Shown here: positions 62,480-64,000 of the stretch, piece by piece | Numbering within the stretch: position 1 is the first letter of the stretch | Layout: each line of letters starts with the position of its first letter | Assembly (NCBI GenBank): GCA_031291335.1 | Contig: JARLJF010000025.1 | Coordinates: 1-64,000, forward strand | DNA length: 64,000 bases | Direction: 5' to 3' | Origin: Pandoraea sp. | GTDB lineage: Bacteria > Pseudomonadota > Gammaproteobacteria > Burkholderiales > Burkholderiaceae | Translations under genes and position numbers: made by a program | The notes under the pieces: model-generated | What the model saw: the letters and a program-made list of their open reading frames with translations, nothing else | Told to the model about the DNA's origin: nothing | Databases searched by the model: none

Positions 62480-62904
62480 CGGCTGGCAGTGCCACGGTAC
62501 TCGCCTTCGATTACGGCGAGCGCCGAATCGGTGTGGCGATCGGCAATCTCATGCTGCGCGAGGCTCGCGCACTCACGGTTCTCGCCAATCTCAATCGCGA
62601 AGTCCGGTTCGCCGAAACCGGCAAGCTCATTGCTGAATGGGAACCTGAACTCATCGTCGTCGGGCTGCCATGTCATCCCGACGGCACGCCGCACGCGATG
62701 ACCCAGCAAGCCAAGCGCTTCGGGAATCAACTCAACGGGCGATTCGACGTGCCGGTCGTCTGGGTCGACGAACGTTACTCGTCGGTAGCCGCAGCGGCCG
62801 CGCTGGCCGAGGCGGGCGTCAAGGTCTCGCAAAAGACATCGCTCGACGCCGAAGCCGCCCGCATCATCCTCCAGCAGTACTTCGACGAGCATGTGCCTGC
62901 CTGA
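62476..62904 (+). CDS. yqgF: Holliday junction resolvase-like / pre-16S rRNA nuclease YqgF
   Basis: A 142-residue RNase H-fold protein (also called RuvX). N-terminal catalytic region [15 protein letters not shown], central [20 protein letters not shown] and C-terminal [19 protein letters not shown] carry the acidic active-site residues. It trims the 5' end of 16S rRNA and may act in recombination. It is translationally coupled to yqgE and followed after 77 bp by pyrB. Confidence 0.95.
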   Translation: MTAGSATVLAFDYGERRIGVAIGNLMLREARALTVLANLNREVRFAETGKLIAEWEPELIVVGLPCHPDGTPHAMTQQAKRFGNQLNGRFDVPVVWVDERYSSVAAAAALAEAGVKVSQKTSLDAEAARIILQQYFDEHVPA

Positions 62905-62981
62905 CTTCCTGACCGGCATCATGCCCGACTGTCCTCTGCGCGACGCCGCACAACGCCACGTCGGCACGGAGTCCCCCCTGC

Positions 62982-63959
62982 ATGGCTAACGGAATTCTCG
63001 GCCGACGCGGCCACCCCCAGCTCAACCGCAATGGTGAACTGAAGCATCTGCTGACGGTGGAGGGGTTGCCGCGCGCCGTGCTGACGCACATTCTCGACAC
63101 CTCCACGCAGTTCGTCAGCGTGAACGATGCCGACGTCAAGAAGGTGCCGTTGCTGAGCGGCAAGTCCGTCTTCAATCTCTTCTTCGAGAATTCAACGCGT
63201 ACGCGAACGACGTTTGAGATTGCCGCCGCGCGCCTCTCAGCCGATGTGCTGAATCTGAATATCAACGCGTCGTCGACGAGCAAGGGAGAAACCTTGCTCG
63301 ACACCATCGGCAACTTGTCGGCGATGCATGCGGATCTGTTCGTCGTGCGCCATGCGCAGTCGGGCGCGCCGTATCTGATTGCAGAGCATTGCGCGCCGCA
63401 CGTGCACGTCATCAACGCAGGCGACGGGCGTCACGCGCACCCCACGCAGGGCTTGCTCGACATGTACACGATTCGGCATCACAAGGGTGAATTCCAGAAC
63501 CTGACGGTGGCGATCGTCGGCGACATTCTGCATTCGCGCGTTGCGCGCTCCGACATTCACGCCCTCACGACGCTCGGCGTGCCGGAAGTGCGCGCCATCG
63601 GCCCGCGTACGCTCCTGCCCACAGGGCTCGAACAACTCGGCGTGCGCGTGTTTCACGACATGGACGAGGGGCTTCGAGACGTGGACGTCGTCATCATGTT
63701 GCGTCTGCAAAACGAGCGAATGAACGGGGCGTTGCTGCCGTCGGCGGCCGAGTACTTCAAGTATTACGGCCTGACGCCTGCGCGTCTCGCGCTGGCCAAG
63801 CCCGATGCCATCGTCATGCATCCTGGTCCGATGAACCGGGGCGTGGAGATCGATTCGGCGGTCGCGGACGGCCCGCAGTCGGTCATTCTCGAACAAGTGT
63901 CGTTCGGCATTGCCGTGCGCATGGCGGTGATGAGCATCGTCGCCGCAAACCACGGGTAA
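62982..63959 (+). CDS. pyrB: Aspartate carbamoyltransferase catalytic subunit
   Basis: A 325-residue enzyme that joins carbamoyl phosphate and aspartate in pyrimidine synthesis. The carbamoyl-phosphate site [15 protein letters not shown] and the motifs [15 protein letters not shown] and [13 protein letters not shown] are intact. The start at 62982 ([15 protein letters not shown]) fits relatives. pyrC follows 7 bp later. In many Burkholderiaceae pyrR lies between yqgF and pyrB; here the gap is only 77 bp, so pyrR is absent at this site. Confidence 0.97.
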   Translation: MANGILGRRGHPQLNRNGELKHLLTVEGLPRAVLTHILDTSTQFVSVNDADVKKVPLLSGKSVFNLFFENSTRTRTTFEIAAARLSADVLNLNINASSTSKGETLLDTIGNLSAMHADLFVVRHAQSGAPYLIAEHCAPHVHVINAGDGRHAHPTQGLLDMYTIRHHKGEFQNLTVAIVGDILHSRVARSDIHALTTLGVPEVRAIGPRTLLPTGLEQLGVRVFHDMDEGLRDVDVVIMLRLQNERMNGALLPSAAEYFKYYGLTPARLALAKPDAIVMHPGPMNRGVEIDSAVADGPQSVILEQVSFGIAVRMAVMSIVAANHG

Positions 63960-63966
63960 GCGCGCC

Positions 63967-64000
63967 ATGAAACTGCATCTGAAGGGCGGTCGCGTCATCG
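63967..64000 (+). CDS. pyrC: Dihydroorotase (first 11 codons, cut by window edge)
   Basis: The frame from ATG 63967 reads MKLHLKGGRVI, as at the start of type I dihydroorotases that follow pyrB in this family. Only 34 bp are visible, so the call rests largely on its position 7 bp after pyrB. Confidence 0.7.
   Translation, partial: MKLHLKGGRVI

Overview
The window is a high-GC bacterial chromosome segment. Gene content and order (glyQ-lnt-corC-chaC-like-ybeY-phoH-miaB; recA-recX-DUF2889-sucC-sucD; rubA-yqgE-yqgF-pyrB-pyrC) point to a betaproteobacterium of the Burkholderiaceae. Pandoraea is my best guess from overall feel, but the sequence alone does not prove the genus. Coding density is high. 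There is no prophage, no intact insertion sequence, no rRNA and no CRISPR array; I see one tRNA.

Layout. 1-6.8 kb: leftward housekeeping block for translation, tRNA modification and envelope (miaB, phoH, ybeY, chaC-like, corC, lnt, start of glyQ). 6.9-9.8 kb: leftward metal ABC importer operon, led by a 40-codon membrane ORF and preceded by a Zur-like palindrome. 10.8-16.0 kb: rightward stress operon prkA-yeaH-spoVR plus a coupled VOC gene, facing a leftward diguanylate cyclase. 18.3-21.9 kb: complete osmoprotectant (OpuC/YehZ type) ABC importer ending in a strong terminator, then an MscS-type channel. Both respond to osmolarity.

23.4-27.6 kb: a compact PemK/MazF-like toxin with a very small acidic partner ORF, then an old-yellow-enzyme reductase, an MFS carrier and a divergent TetR regulator with a duplicated operator. 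27.6-32.5 kb: chemoreceptor, XRE-cupin regulator with a clear operator, and the threonine-to-glycine pair kbl-tdh. 32.5-41.3 kb: small membrane ORF, orphan outer-membrane barrel, two-gene ABC importer lacking a binding protein, TPR glycosyltransferase-like protein, AI-2E family protein and NhaR-like regulator. 41.4-42.9 kb: a yybP-ykoY (manganese) riboswitch in front of a TerC/Alx protein, then a zinc-ribbon protein.

43.7-45.6 kb is the most accessory-looking stretch: an unrecognised 102-residue protein, a hexanucleotide repeat, and a lone PLD-like protein with a winged-helix/KilAC-like tail, lying next to the 3' end of tRNA-Met. 45.8-50.1 kb: MHS-family carrier and a TctD/TctE-like two-component system. 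50.2-56.0 kb: LexA-box recA, recX, DUF2889 gene translationally coupled to sucCD, second TerC protein. 56.2-58.8 kb: a lone type IV pilin with its PglL-type O-oligosaccharyltransferase. 58.9-64 kb: divergent ThiD-like kinase, rubredoxin, an unrecognised Ala-rich protein, yqgE, yqgF/ruvX, pyrB and the start of pyrC.

I found no clearly new multi-gene system. The best leads are the PLD/KilAC-like gene beside the tRNA, the tiny TA partner, the metal-importer leader ORF, the DUF2889-sucC coupling and the riboswitch whose P1 helix abuts the start codon.
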